Of a stretch of 64,000 bases of DNA, positions 9,969 to 20,000 are shown piece after piece. The translations under genes were made by a program, and so were the position numbers. Position 1 is the stretch's first letter. Every line of letters starts with the position of its first letter. The notes under the pieces were generated by a model. It saw only the letters and a list, made by a program, of their open reading frames with translations. It did no database searches and was not told the DNA's origin. This stretch comes from Cryomorphaceae bacterium (lineage in GTDB: Bacteria; Bacteroidota; Bacteroidia; Flavobacteriales; Flavobacteriaceae). The stretch is taken from the NCBI GenBank assembly GCA_003331265.1, contig QOPV01000002.1, forward strand, positions 36,703 through 100,702. Direction: 5' to 3'.

Positions 9969-10793
9969 TTAAACTAACGCAACTCTTTTGAATCCAGTAA
10001 TTTTTAAATCAGAATTATTAGATTTTACATATGCTGCAACGCTTTGCTTGCTATTTTTTATAAAATCTTGGTTAACTAAAGTATTGTCTTTAAAAAATCT
10101 TTTAAGCTTGCCCTTGGCTATATTGTCGAGCATAGCTTCTGGCTTACCTTCTTGTCTAAGTTGGTCTTTAGCAATTTCTATTTCTTTGTCAATAGTACTT
10201 TGATCTACTCCACTTTCATCTAAAGCAATGGGGTTCATAGCGGCAGCTTGCATAGCTACATTTTTTGCAACATCTTCAATACCTTCAGAAGAAATAGAAA
10301 ATCCTGAGAGGGTAGCAATTTTATTTCCTGCGTGGATATACTTTCCAACATAAGCAGCAGACAATGTTTCAAAACCTCCAATAACTAATTTCTCTCCAAT
10401 AACCCCAGTCTGTTGAACTAGTTTTTCAGCTACTGTCATAGAATCAATTTCAGAGTTAAGAAATTCGTCTAAAGAATTATTTTTTAAAGCAATTTCAGCC
10501 AATTCATTGGCTAAAGCAACAAAACCATCATTTTTAGCTACAAAATCTGTTTCACAGTTTAGTGAAATAATAACTCCGTTTAAACAGTTTTGGTCAACTT
10601 TAGCAATAACAGCGCCTTCAGAGGATTCTCTTTCAGCTCTTTTAGCAGCAACTTTTTGACCTTTTTTTCTTAAAATTTCGATAGCAAGATCAAAGTCTCC
10701 GTTAGACTCTACTAATGCATTTTTACAATCCATAATGCCAGCACCAGACATTTTTCTTAGTTTATTTACTTCGGATGCAGTTATTTTTCCCAT
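9969..10793 (-). CDS. tsf: elongation factor Ts
   Basis: VNKLRKMSGAGIMDCKNALVES...LNCETDFVAKN...NVAMQAAAMNP. Confidence 0.97.
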   Translation of the reverse strand: MGKITASEVNKLRKMSGAGIMDCKNALVESNGDFDLAIEILRKKGQKVAAKRAERESSEGAVIAKVDQNCLNGVIISLNCETDFVAKNDGFVALANELAEIALKNNSLDEFLNSEIDSMTVAEKLVQQTGVIGEKLVIGGFETLSAAYVGKYIHAGNKIATLSGFSISSEGIEDVAKNVAMQAAAMNPIALDESGVDQSTIDKEIEIAKDQLRQEGKPEAMLDNIAKGKLKRFFKDNTLVNQDFIKNSKQSVAAYVKSNNSDLKITGFKRVALV

Positions 10794-10796
10794 AAC

Positions 10797-11645
10797 TTAA
10801 GCTTCTTTTTTAGTTGTGATTTTTTTTCTAACTCTTTTCTTCTTTTCATCTCCTTTTACTTCTTGCTTAACTTCATCTTCTTTTTTCACTGATTCTTTAC
10901 TATCCTCTTCCTGACTAGCCTCTTTCTCTTTAATTAGTTCTACAGCATCTTTCTCTTTTTTTCTTTCAGACAATCCACTATTTATAGCCTCTGAAACATG
11001 AGAAAGTATTAAATCAATAGATTTTGATGCGTCATCATTGGAGGGGATAGCATAATCTACTTCTCTAGGATCACAATTTGTATCAACCATTGCAAAAATT
11101 GGAATATTTAATTTTTGAGCTTCTCTAACAGCAATATGCTCTCTCCTAATATCAACTACAAATAGTGCTCCAGGGAGACGTGTCATTTCTGTGATGGATC
11201 CAAGATTTTTTTCAAGTTTTGCTCTTAGTCTATCTATTTGTAATTTTTCTTTTTTTGAAAGAGTTTCAAATGTTCCATCTTGTTTTGTTCTATCAATTGA
11301 AGACATTTTTTTTACAGCTTTTCTTATAGTAACGAAATTTGTTAACATTCCACCAGGCCATCTTTCGGTTATATATGGCATTTTAACATCTGAGGCAGCT
11401 TTAGCTACTATTTCTTTAGCTTGTTTTTTAGTTGCAACAAAAAGAATTTTTCTACCAGACAAGGCAATTTTGTTAAGGGCTTGCGCACATTCTTCAATTT
11501 TGGAAGCAGTTTTGTATAGGTTTATAATATGAATTCCATTTTTCTCCATAAAAATGTAAGGAGCCATATTTGGATTCCATTTTCTTGTAAGGTGTCCAAA
11601 GTGAACACCAGCCTCTAGTAGAGGTTTAATTTCAATTTTTGTCAT
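10797..11645 (-). CDS. rpsB: 30S ribosomal protein S2 with Lys/Glu-rich C-terminal tail
   Basis: LLEAGVHFGHLTRKWNPNMAPYIFMEKNGIHIINLYKT; RWPGGMLTNF; FVVDIRREHIAVREA. Confidence 0.97.
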   Translation of the reverse strand: MTKIEIKPLLEAGVHFGHLTRKWNPNMAPYIFMEKNGIHIINLYKTASKIEECAQALNKIALSGRKILFVATKKQAKEIVAKAASDVKMPYITERWPGGMLTNFVTIRKAVKKMSSIDRTKQDGTFETLSKKEKLQIDRLRAKLEKNLGSITEMTRLPGALFVVDIRREHIAVREAQKLNIPIFAMVDTNCDPREVDYAIPSNDDASKSIDLILSHVSEAINSGLSERKKEKDAVELIKEKEASQEEDSKESVKKEDEVKQEVKGDEKKKRVRKKITTKKEA

Positions 11646-11790
11646 TTTTTTTAGTTTACGTTCCGTATGATTAGCAATAAATAGTTGATTTTATTTATTT
11701 AGATGCTAAACTAATTTTCGCAATGCGAAATACGACAACAGGTTATTTCAATATTAATATGAACTTAAATTCTTTAAAAGAAAAATATGA

Positions 11791-12177
11791 TTATCTTTTT
11801 GAGAATTGGAATTTTTTTCTTGCTTTCTTTTGACCAAACTTTTTTCTTTCAACCATCCTTGGGTCACGTGTTAATAATCCTTCTTTTTTCAACACAGGTC
11901 GATATTCTTCGTCAACTTCACATAAAGCTCTAGAAATAGCTAATCTAATAGATTCTGCTTGACCATTAACACCCCCACCATAAACATTTACTTTGATATT
12001 GTATGTTGTAAGATTATCTGTTAACTCTAATGGCTTTTTAATTTTTGATTGTAACGTAGCAGTTGGAAAATATTCTTCAAGAGCTTTTCCGTTTACGGTG
12101 TGTTTTTGATCACCCTTAGACATGTAAATTCTTGCAACAGATGTTTTTCTTCTTCCTATTTTGTGAATTACTTCCAT
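11791..12177 (-). CDS. rpsI: 30S ribosomal protein S9
   Basis: IGRRKTSVARIYMSKG ... LTRDPRMVERKKFGQKKARKKFQFSKR. Confidence 0.97.
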   Translation of the reverse strand: MEVIHKIGRRKTSVARIYMSKGDQKHTVNGKALEEYFPTATLQSKIKKPLELTDNLTTYNIKVNVYGGGVNGQAESIRLAISRALCEVDEEYRPVLKKEGLLTRDPRMVERKKFGQKKARKKFQFSKR

Positions 12178-12180
12178 AAA

Positions 12181-12636
12181 TTATTTTAATTCATTTAAAT
12201 TAATCAAAACTGGATTTTGACCTTCATGTTTGTGGTTTTCACCTACATAAACTTTTAAATTCCTAAAAAGTTCAGCTCCTAATTTATTTTTCGGAAGCAT
12301 TCCTTTAACAGATTTTTCAACAAGCCTTGATGGGTCTTTATCATATAGTTCTTTCGCAGTTAAAGATCTTTGACCGCCAGGATAGCCAGTGTATCTAATG
12401 TATTCTTTTGATTCCCATTTATTTCCAGAAAGAGTTATTTTTTCAGCATTTACAACAATCACATTGTCTCCACAATCAACGTGAGGAGTGAAGCTAGGCT
12501 TGTGTTTTCCCCTCAAAAGTTTGGCAATTTTCGAGCACATTCTTCCTAAAGTTTGCCCAGAAGCGTCAACAAGAACCCATTTTTTGTCAACAGTATTCTT
12601 GTTAGCTGATATAGTTTTATATGTTAAAGAATCCAA
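12181..12636 (-). CDS. rplM: 50S ribosomal protein L13 (TTG start)
   Basis: WVLVDASGQTLGRMCSKIAKLLRGKHKPSFTPHVDCGDNVIVVNA...GYPGG. Confidence 0.97.
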   Translation of the reverse strand: MDSLTYKTISANKNTVDKKWVLVDASGQTLGRMCSKIAKLLRGKHKPSFTPHVDCGDNVIVVNAEKITLSGNKWESKEYIRYTGYPGGQRSLTAKELYDKDPSRLVEKSVKGMLPKNKLGAELFRNLKVYVGENHKHEGQNPVLINLNELK

Positions 12637-12686
12637 AATATTAATTTTTCTTAAAGGAATTTAATTATAACCCTTTTATTGGCCTG

Positions 12687-12717
12687 CAAATCTACAATAA
12701 TAAATGATATCTGCAAA
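12687..12717 (-). promoter_or_regulatory. candidate promoter for rplM-rpsI-rpsB operon (TTTG-N19-TAnnTTTG)
   Basis: Minus strand: TTTG (12717-12714), 19-nt spacer, TAGATTTG (12694-12687), about 50 bp upstream of rplM. Confidence 0.6.
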
Positions 12718-12735
12718 CGAACAATTAATAAAAAA

Positions 12736-15468
12736 TCAATGAGCTTCATACCAGTTATCACCTAAACCAATATCAACAGCCAAAGGGACATTTAAGCTGA
12801 AAGCAGACTCCATTTCTTGTTTTATTAATTTTTTCATTTTTTTTAGTTCTGGTTTATAGATTTCAAAAATTAATTCATCATGAACTTGAACTAGCATTTG
12901 AGACCTAAAGGCATTTAGCTTAATCTGATTACTAATATTGACCATTGCAATTTTAATAATATCTGCAGCACTACCCTGTATCGGAGCGTTTACAGCATTT
13001 CTTTCAGCTCCTCCTCTTACAATTTGATTTCTTGAATTGATATCCTTCAAATATCTTTTTCTTCCTAATATTGTTTTTACATATCCGTTTTCTCTTGCAA
13101 AATTTATTTGATTAGAAATATAATTTTTGAGCTCAGGATAAGCAATGAAATAGGATTCTATTAAGTTTTTTGATTCAGATCTACTTAAATTAGTTTGATT
13201 ACTTAAACCAAATGCAGAAACCCCATAAATTATGCCAAAATTAACAGTTTTTGCATTACTTCGTTGTTCTCTAGAAACATTATTTATGTCTACATTAAAA
13301 ACTTTAGAAGCAGTCGACGCATGAATATCTTCATTATTATTAAAAGCGAAAATCATATTAGAATCTTTACTTAATGATGCTATAACTCTTAATTCAATTT
13401 GAGAATAGTCAGCAGCAAGCATTATAAAATCATTGTTTTCACATATGAATGCTTTTCTTATTTCACGTCCTTTATTAGATCTGATTGGAATATTTTGAAG
13501 ATTGGGATTATTACTGCTTAATCTTCCAGTTGATGCTACTGCCTGATTAAAAACAGTATGTATTCTTTTACTTTCAATATTGATTTGTTTTGGTAATGCA
13601 TCTACATATGTGTTGATTAGTTTTTGTAATGATCGCCATTTTAATACTTCTCTAATTATTTCATGCTCTTTTGAAAGATTAGACAGGACTTCTTCAGATG
13701 TTGAATATTGTCCAGTTTTAGTCTTTTTTGGGTTGTCGATTAGCCTTAGTTTTTCAAATAATACTTCCCCTAATTGCTTTGGAGATGCGAGATTAAATTC
13801 CTCATTTGAAAGATCAAAAATATTTTTTTCAATTAAACTTAATTCTTCTGTATAATTTACAGATAGATCATGTAAAAATTTTAAATTAATTTTTATACCA
13901 TTAAATTCCATTTGTGCAAGTACTTTTAGAAGAGGCATTTCTAATTTTTTAAATAAGCCGACAAGTTCACCTCTAACCAAGTCATTCATTAAATATTCAA
14001 CCAGCTGAAAATTTAAATCACTTTTTTCCATTGATAATTCAATAGGATTTTCTATTTCTCCGCTTTTATTAAATTCTGTTCTATAATTTAAATATGTTTC
14101 GCATAAAACATTAAAATCATGACCTATATCTGGGTTTATAAGGTAATGAGCAATTTTTGTATCAAAACAAATACTATTTATATCAATATTAAATCGAAAT
14201 AAAAATTTTAATATTTTTTTTAAATCATAACCAATAATTGTAACATTACTTTTTTCAAATATTTTTTTTAAATATTCAATACGATTAGATTGTTCATCAA
14301 TTTGTATGTAATAGCTTTTGTCATTATCCCAAGTGAATGAAACACCAAATTTATTTTTTTTTAAGTCGGAGTTAACCAAAGCAATTGAAAGAAATTTTTG
14401 ATTTAAAATTTTATTAAAAAGTAAATTACAACCCAAGTCGCCATTAATTATTTGATAAAAACGCCCTGATTTAGATTTAAATAAGTCCTCTTTTTTGGAG
14501 TCTACATTTGATTCGCCTGGTGAATTAAATAAATCATATTGAACTTCATTTAAAGTATTTGTCTCCAACTTAATCTCCTGCTTTAAAGAAAAAATTTTCA
14601 TGAAATTCTCTGTCATTCTTTTAAATTCAAGTTCTCCAAATATTTCTTTTATTTTATTAATGTCTGGATCTTGAAACTTGAAATTTTCTAAATTGTAATC
14701 GATAGGAACATCTAACATTATGGTGGCTAACTTTTTTGAAAGCAATCCTTTGTCTTTGTTTAACTCAATTTTTTCTCTCAGTTTACCTTTAATTTTATCT
14801 GTATTTTCTAATAGTTTTTCCATTGAACCGTATTCTGCAAGGAATTTTTTGGCAGTTTTTTCCCCTACGCCAGGAAGTCCCGGAATATTGTCAACAGAAT
14901 CTCCCATCATGCCTAGAAAATCAATCACTTGTAGTGGATCTGTAATTTCAAATTTTTTTTGAACCTCATCAACTCCCCAAATTTCAATTCCATTTCCCAT
15001 TCTTGCAGGTCTGTACATAAATATATTTTCTGAAACTAATTGTGCGAAATCTTTGTCAGGAGTAACCATAAAAACCTCGTAATTGTTTTGCTCAGCATTT
15101 TTAGCAACCGTTCCAATTATATCATCTGCTTCGTATCCACTTTTAACTAATATAGGTATTTGCATAGCTTTTAAAATCGCTTGAATATATGGAACTGCAA
15201 TTTTAATAGCATCTGGAGTTTCATTTCGATTAGCCTTATATTCTTCAAAAATTTCTAATCTGTCACTAGAGCCCCCCTTATCAAACGCTACTGCCAAATT
15301 TTCTGGTGACTCTCTTTTAATCAGGTCAAGAAGAGAATTCATGAATCCCATTATAGCGCTAGTATCCATTCCCTTGGAATTTATCCTAGGATTTTTAATG
15401 AAGGCGTAATAGCCTCTAAAAATTAAAGCATAAGCATCAATTAAAAATAGTTTCTTTTTTACCTGCAT
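12736..15468 (-). CDS. polA: DNA polymerase I (5'-3' exonuclease + degenerate 3'-5' exonuclease + polymerase)
   Basis: 5' exo: LFLIDAYALIFRGYYAF, GEKTAKKFLAEYGS; pol motifs ADYSQIELRVIASLS, RSNAKTVNFGIIYGVSAFGL, VQVHDELIFE. Confidence 0.96.
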   Translation of the reverse strand: MQVKKKLFLIDAYALIFRGYYAFIKNPRINSKGMDTSAIMGFMNSLLDLIKRESPENLAVAFDKGGSSDRLEIFEEYKANRNETPDAIKIAVPYIQAILKAMQIPILVKSGYEADDIIGTVAKNAEQNNYEVFMVTPDKDFAQLVSENIFMYRPARMGNGIEIWGVDEVQKKFEITDPLQVIDFLGMMGDSVDNIPGLPGVGEKTAKKFLAEYGSMEKLLENTDKIKGKLREKIELNKDKGLLSKKLATIMLDVPIDYNLENFKFQDPDINKIKEIFGELEFKRMTENFMKIFSLKQEIKLETNTLNEVQYDLFNSPGESNVDSKKEDLFKSKSGRFYQIINGDLGCNLLFNKILNQKFLSIALVNSDLKKNKFGVSFTWDNDKSYYIQIDEQSNRIEYLKKIFEKSNVTIIGYDLKKILKFLFRFNIDINSICFDTKIAHYLINPDIGHDFNVLCETYLNYRTEFNKSGEIENPIELSMEKSDLNFQLVEYLMNDLVRGELVGLFKKLEMPLLKVLAQMEFNGIKINLKFLHDLSVNYTEELSLIEKNIFDLSNEEFNLASPKQLGEVLFEKLRLIDNPKKTKTGQYSTSEEVLSNLSKEHEIIREVLKWRSLQKLINTYVDALPKQINIESKRIHTVFNQAVASTGRLSSNNPNLQNIPIRSNKGREIRKAFICENNDFIMLAADYSQIELRVIASLSKDSNMIFAFNNNEDIHASTASKVFNVDINNVSREQRSNAKTVNFGIIYGVSAFGLSNQTNLSRSESKNLIESYFIAYPELKNYISNQINFARENGYVKTILGRKRYLKDINSRNQIVRGGAERNAVNAPIQGSAADIIKIAMVNISNQIKLNAFRSQMLVQVHDELIFEIYKPELKKMKKLIKQEMESAFSLNVPLAVDIGLGDNWYEAH

Positions 15469-15510
15469 TTAAATTTTTTACATTTGAAAGCTAATTTAAA
15501 AAATATAGCA

Positions 15511-16743
15511 TTGAGATGGACATTTCTTATAATAGTATTTTTAGTAGTTGAAATATACGCATTCCAAGCATTTAAAACTGTTTTTAAGAATAATTGGACT
15601 CTTAAAATTTATTTAGCTTTTAATGCTTTGATTATTTGCAATTTAATTTACAGGTTAATCGTAATTAATAATAATTCTTTAGACTTTTCCGATGTTTTTT
15701 ATAACTATCTTTCAATTCCATTTGCTATTGTATTTACATTATTTGGATTTAAGTTAATAATTAGTTCATTTCTATTTATTGAGGACTCTTCTAGGCTTTT
15801 CATTTTTTTTTATAAGTCCTTTTTTTCAGCAACTGAATCAAATAGTTTTTTTGTTCAAAGAAGAAACTTTATAAGTAAAATTTCCATTTTGGCTGCTGCT
15901 CTACCTATTCCTTTCGTTTTACATGGAATTTTTAAAGGAAGACATAATTATCGAGTCATAAATTATGAATTAGAGTTTGATGATTTACCAGAAAAGTTTG
16001 ATGGTTATAAGCTTACTCATATTTCAGATATACATAGTGGAAGTCTTCAAGAAATCAACAAAGTGGAATATGCTGTAGATTTAATTAATAAGCAAAATTC
16101 AGACCTAGTTCTTTTCACTGGAGATTTTGTCAATAATAAAGCAAATGAATTAAATAAATGGAAAAGGGTTTTTTCTAAAATTGAATCTCGAGATGGAAAG
16201 TATTCTGTACTTGGAAATCACGATTATGGAGATTATGTATCTTGGAAATATAAGGGAGAGAAAAAGAAAAACTTTTTAGATCTTTTAAGTATTCAAGCTG
16301 AAATGGGCTTCAAGTTATTGTTAAATGAAAATATAAAAATAGGTTCAGAAAGTCAGAGCATCAGTTTAGTTGGTGTAGAAAATTGGGGTAAAGGTGGTTT
16401 TAAAAAAAAGGGAGATATTGACAAAGCCTGTGAGGGCTTAACTAAAAATGATTTTAAAATAGTTATGAGTCATGATCCTTCTCATTGGGATAAAATATTG
16501 AAGAATCATAACACTCGTTTTCACTTAACCTTAAGCGGGCATACCCACGGAATGCAATTTGGAATTGAAATACCGGGGCTGATAAAATGGAGCCCAGTAA
16601 AATGGGTTTATAAATATTGGGCTGGATTGTATCATGAAAAAAATCAATTCCTTAATGTTAATAGGGGTTTTGGTGTTTTGGGGTTTCCGGGAAGAGTTGG
16701 AGTTTGGCCAGAAATTTCTGTAATAACACTTAAAAAAGTATAG
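15511..16743 (+). CDS. membrane-anchored metallophosphoesterase (ORF caller start 15484; TTG at 15511 preferred)
   Basis: THISDIHSGS, FTGDFVNN, VLGNHDYGD, LSGHTHGMQFG metallophosphatase motifs; upstream TTG lies inside a TACATTTG -7 box. Confidence 0.88.
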   Translation: MRWTFLIIVFLVVEIYAFQAFKTVFKNNWTLKIYLAFNALIICNLIYRLIVINNNSLDFSDVFYNYLSIPFAIVFTLFGFKLIISSFLFIEDSSRLFIFFYKSFFSATESNSFFVQRRNFISKISILAAALPIPFVLHGIFKGRHNYRVINYELEFDDLPEKFDGYKLTHISDIHSGSLQEINKVEYAVDLINKQNSDLVLFTGDFVNNKANELNKWKRVFSKIESRDGKYSVLGNHDYGDYVSWKYKGEKKKNFLDLLSIQAEMGFKLLLNENIKIGSESQSISLVGVENWGKGGFKKKGDIDKACEGLTKNDFKIVMSHDPSHWDKILKNHNTRFHLTLSGHTHGMQFGIEIPGLIKWSPVKWVYKYWAGLYHEKNQFLNVNRGFGVLGFPGRVGVWPEISVITLKKV

Positions 16744-16786
16744 ATTTTTAAAAAATGTTACTTTTGTTAAATATATTTCTTTTAAT

Positions 16787-17086
16787 ATGTCAAAATTTGG
16801 TGAACTTATTGGCTTAGATATTCCCGTATTATTAGATTTTTACACTGACGATAATGATTCCTCATCAGTTATGCGCCCTGTCTTAAGAGATGTCGCTGCT
16901 GCAATTGGAGACAAGGGTAAAGTAATCAAAATAAATGTAGATAAGAATAATGAATTAGCTGAAGCGCTCAGGGTAAAACTATTACCAACTCTTATGATTT
17001 ATAAAGGCGGAGAAATGGTTTGGAGACAAAGTGGAGAACAAGATGCCAATACACTTATAAGCATAATTAAAGATTTTATCAATTAG
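16787..17086 (+). CDS. thioredoxin-fold protein lacking the CXXC active site
   Basis: VLLDFYTDDNDSSSVMRPVLRDVA...INVDKNNELAEALRVKLLPTLMIYKGGEMVWRQSGEQD: Trx fold with cis-Pro loop but no cysteine anywhere. Confidence 0.85.
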   Translation: MSKFGELIGLDIPVLLDFYTDDNDSSSVMRPVLRDVAAAIGDKGKVIKINVDKNNELAEALRVKLLPTLMIYKGGEMVWRQSGEQDANTLISIIKDFIN

Positions 17087-20000
17087 TTAATTTTTCTTTT
17101 ATAAAAAGAAAAGTTTCGATTTCAGATTTTATAAAAGAATCATCACTTTCATTTTCTTTTAATATGTTCAAAATCTTGGTATACTGGAACAAGTTATTAG
17201 CGATATTTTCTATGTATTCGGATTGATTTTCAGATTCCATTTCATGAAATAAGATAAGCCTATTTCTTAACTCATTAGAAATATTTATATAAAGATCCTT
17301 AGATAATTCCATGCTCCCATATTTATATATACTTTCTATAAAAGGAATTAATAAAGTGTAGTATTCGTATTCTCCGTAAAATTCTTTTACATAATCAGTA
17401 CTCTTAATATAATCTTCAATTACTTGTCCAATAAAATTAGTATTATTTGAATTTAAAGCAGCTTCAACTAAACTTCTGTACCTTTCAGTATCAGTTATAA
17501 TATTTTCAGCATATGTGTATATAGAAAATCTAGAATCTTTAGATTTAGATAAATTAGAATAGTATTTTAAATTTTGTTGATATTTATTAGATAAACTAAT
17601 AAATAGCTGATCTCCTTTTTTAAATTTTTCAAGTTTATAATAGGTTGAAATATAAGGTTCTAAAAGGCTGTAAAAGCCAAAATAATCAACAGGCATTTTA
17701 TCTAAAGATAAATCTAATATTTCCTCAGATTTTTTGATTTCACCCTCTTCTAAAAGTTTTAATGATAATCTGTGAAGATTCCCTCTAAAAGAAATACTAT
17801 TTTTTCTTGTTTCAGGGTCGTGATAAATATTTGGATCATTAGAATTTCCCCACTCCCATCCTTTAACAATTTTATACATTAGTTCAGAGTCTATTTTACC
17901 CAATTCGTAAGGATTGTTTTTTGGTATTTTGGTTCTTATAGGAACTAATTTGTAAACTAAGCCGTCCAACTGAAGATATTCTTTCATCCATAAATATTCT
18001 GCATCATTATAACTTCCTCCGGTAAAATAGATAGGTCTCTTCCAATCATTATTAGCTAGGATATCTAACATTAGAAGTTGATTTTTATACAGTCCACTGG
18101 ATGGCAAGTCAATATCAATATAATCTAATATTAATTCATAATCTTTTTCGCTGACTAATCCACTTTTAATAACATTTTTTTTGTTTACAGGAACACGAAT
18201 TTTATTAGTTGGATAAAAAATCATATTCTGGGTGAATTTTGGGACTTTATCTAATTCTGCTCCGTATTGTTCTAGCAGGTTTTTATACTTTGTTCTAGGG
18301 TGATCACTTCCGACCCAGTCCATGAAATCCTTTATATCCCAACGAACAGAATCAATTAAAGCCTCATGTTTAATATAATCTCTGACACCATAGGCATATT
18401 GCCTATGTTCAAGTTGAGATGGAATAGGACTACTATTATAGGTTCTTTTTTTCATTTGATCTATGTACCAATCCGTAGCAATTAAACTTGTATTAATAGT
18501 CCTTACGTCAGTTCTGTAATTTTCAATTTCCTGAGCATACCATAATGCGAAAGTGTCATTATCACCAATTGTAAAAATCATTGGATCTGAACCCTCGTCA
18601 ATTGAATTTAAATATGCTTTTGCAAGAGATTGAGCAGTATATCGATGTGATCTATCGTGGTCATCCCAATTTTGAAAAGCCATTAAAAAAGGAATCGTTA
18701 AAAGAATTATAATTATTAAAGGAGATGCTTTTTCAGAAATAATTTTTTTTAGTTTTTGATAAAAAGACAAAGCGCTTAGTCCAATAAAAATACAAAAAAC
18801 ATAAAAAGAACCTACCAGCGCGTAATCTCTTTCTCTTGGCTCAAATATTCTTTCATTGACATATACTTTTAGAGCTAGTCCTGTGAAAAGAAATAATAGG
18901 GTCACGATCCAAAAAAGATTTTTATCCTCTTTAAAAAGAAATAGCAGTCCTATTATCCCAAAAATTAATGGTAGAAAATAATATTTATTTCTCCCTTTAT
19001 TATTTAAAACATCATCTGAAAGATTTTTTTGAGGCCCAAGTCTAAATTCATCAATAAAATTTATTCCACTTATCCAATTTCCATTGAGAAGGTCATATTT
19101 CCATTGAATATCATTTTGTTTACCTACAAAATTCCACATAAAGTATCTCCAATACATAGATCCCATTTGATATTGGAAAAGATATTTAATATTAGAAATT
19201 AAGGAAGGCTTTTTAATATCAAGATAGCCCCCATATTGAGAAAGAAACTCATGATATCCATCTGAATCAATATCACCCTGATCAAAACTTGATTTAAATT
19301 GACTGACCAACTGAGTTAAATTATCTTCATTTCTATATTCAGGCTTTATTTTAAACGATAGATAACCAAAATATTTCATATAATTTGAAGCGTGTTCCGA
19401 ACTCCACATTCTTGGAAGTAATCCAACATGATTTGTATTTGAATTTATTTTGCCAGATTTCCAATCATTAACAACGATATATTTTTTTGTTTTTAGGTCT
19501 TTTTCGTATTTAGGTTTATCATCTTTATAGGGTTTGTCTGGATCTTGACCCGCATATGCGTCGGAATACATGGGGCCATAAAAAATATGAGTATCTGGAT
19601 ATTGCTCTAAGTTGTAATATGCTAATAAGGCTCTTGCATCAGAGGGAGCATTTTCATTAATTACCGTATTAGCATTTGATCTAATGGGAATCATTAACCA
19701 CGAAGAGAAACCAATAAAAACAAACATTATACAAAGTAAAAATGTATTGATTTTAACCAATTTCTTTTCTTGGGTTTTTTTAAGCCCAAAATAAAAAAAA
19801 GATAGAATTAAAATCGCTGAAAAAATTGTTCCAGAATTAAAAGGAAGTCCTAAATTATTTACAAAAAAGACTTCTAAATATCCAAATAAGCCTAGAGTTG
19901 AAGGCAGTAACAGTTTAAATATAAATAATAAAATTGCTACAGAAATAATGTTAGCTATGATGAAGCTTTTTAGAGTTGGAGAGGGATTTTTTTTAAAAAA

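Noticed and set aside
9988-11532. Plus-strand ORFs (71 and 113 aa) inside tsf and rpsB
   Set aside because: Antisense shadows of ribosomal/elongation genes.
13580-14962. Plus-strand ORFs inside polA
   Set aside because: Antisense shadows; no start-site or domain support.
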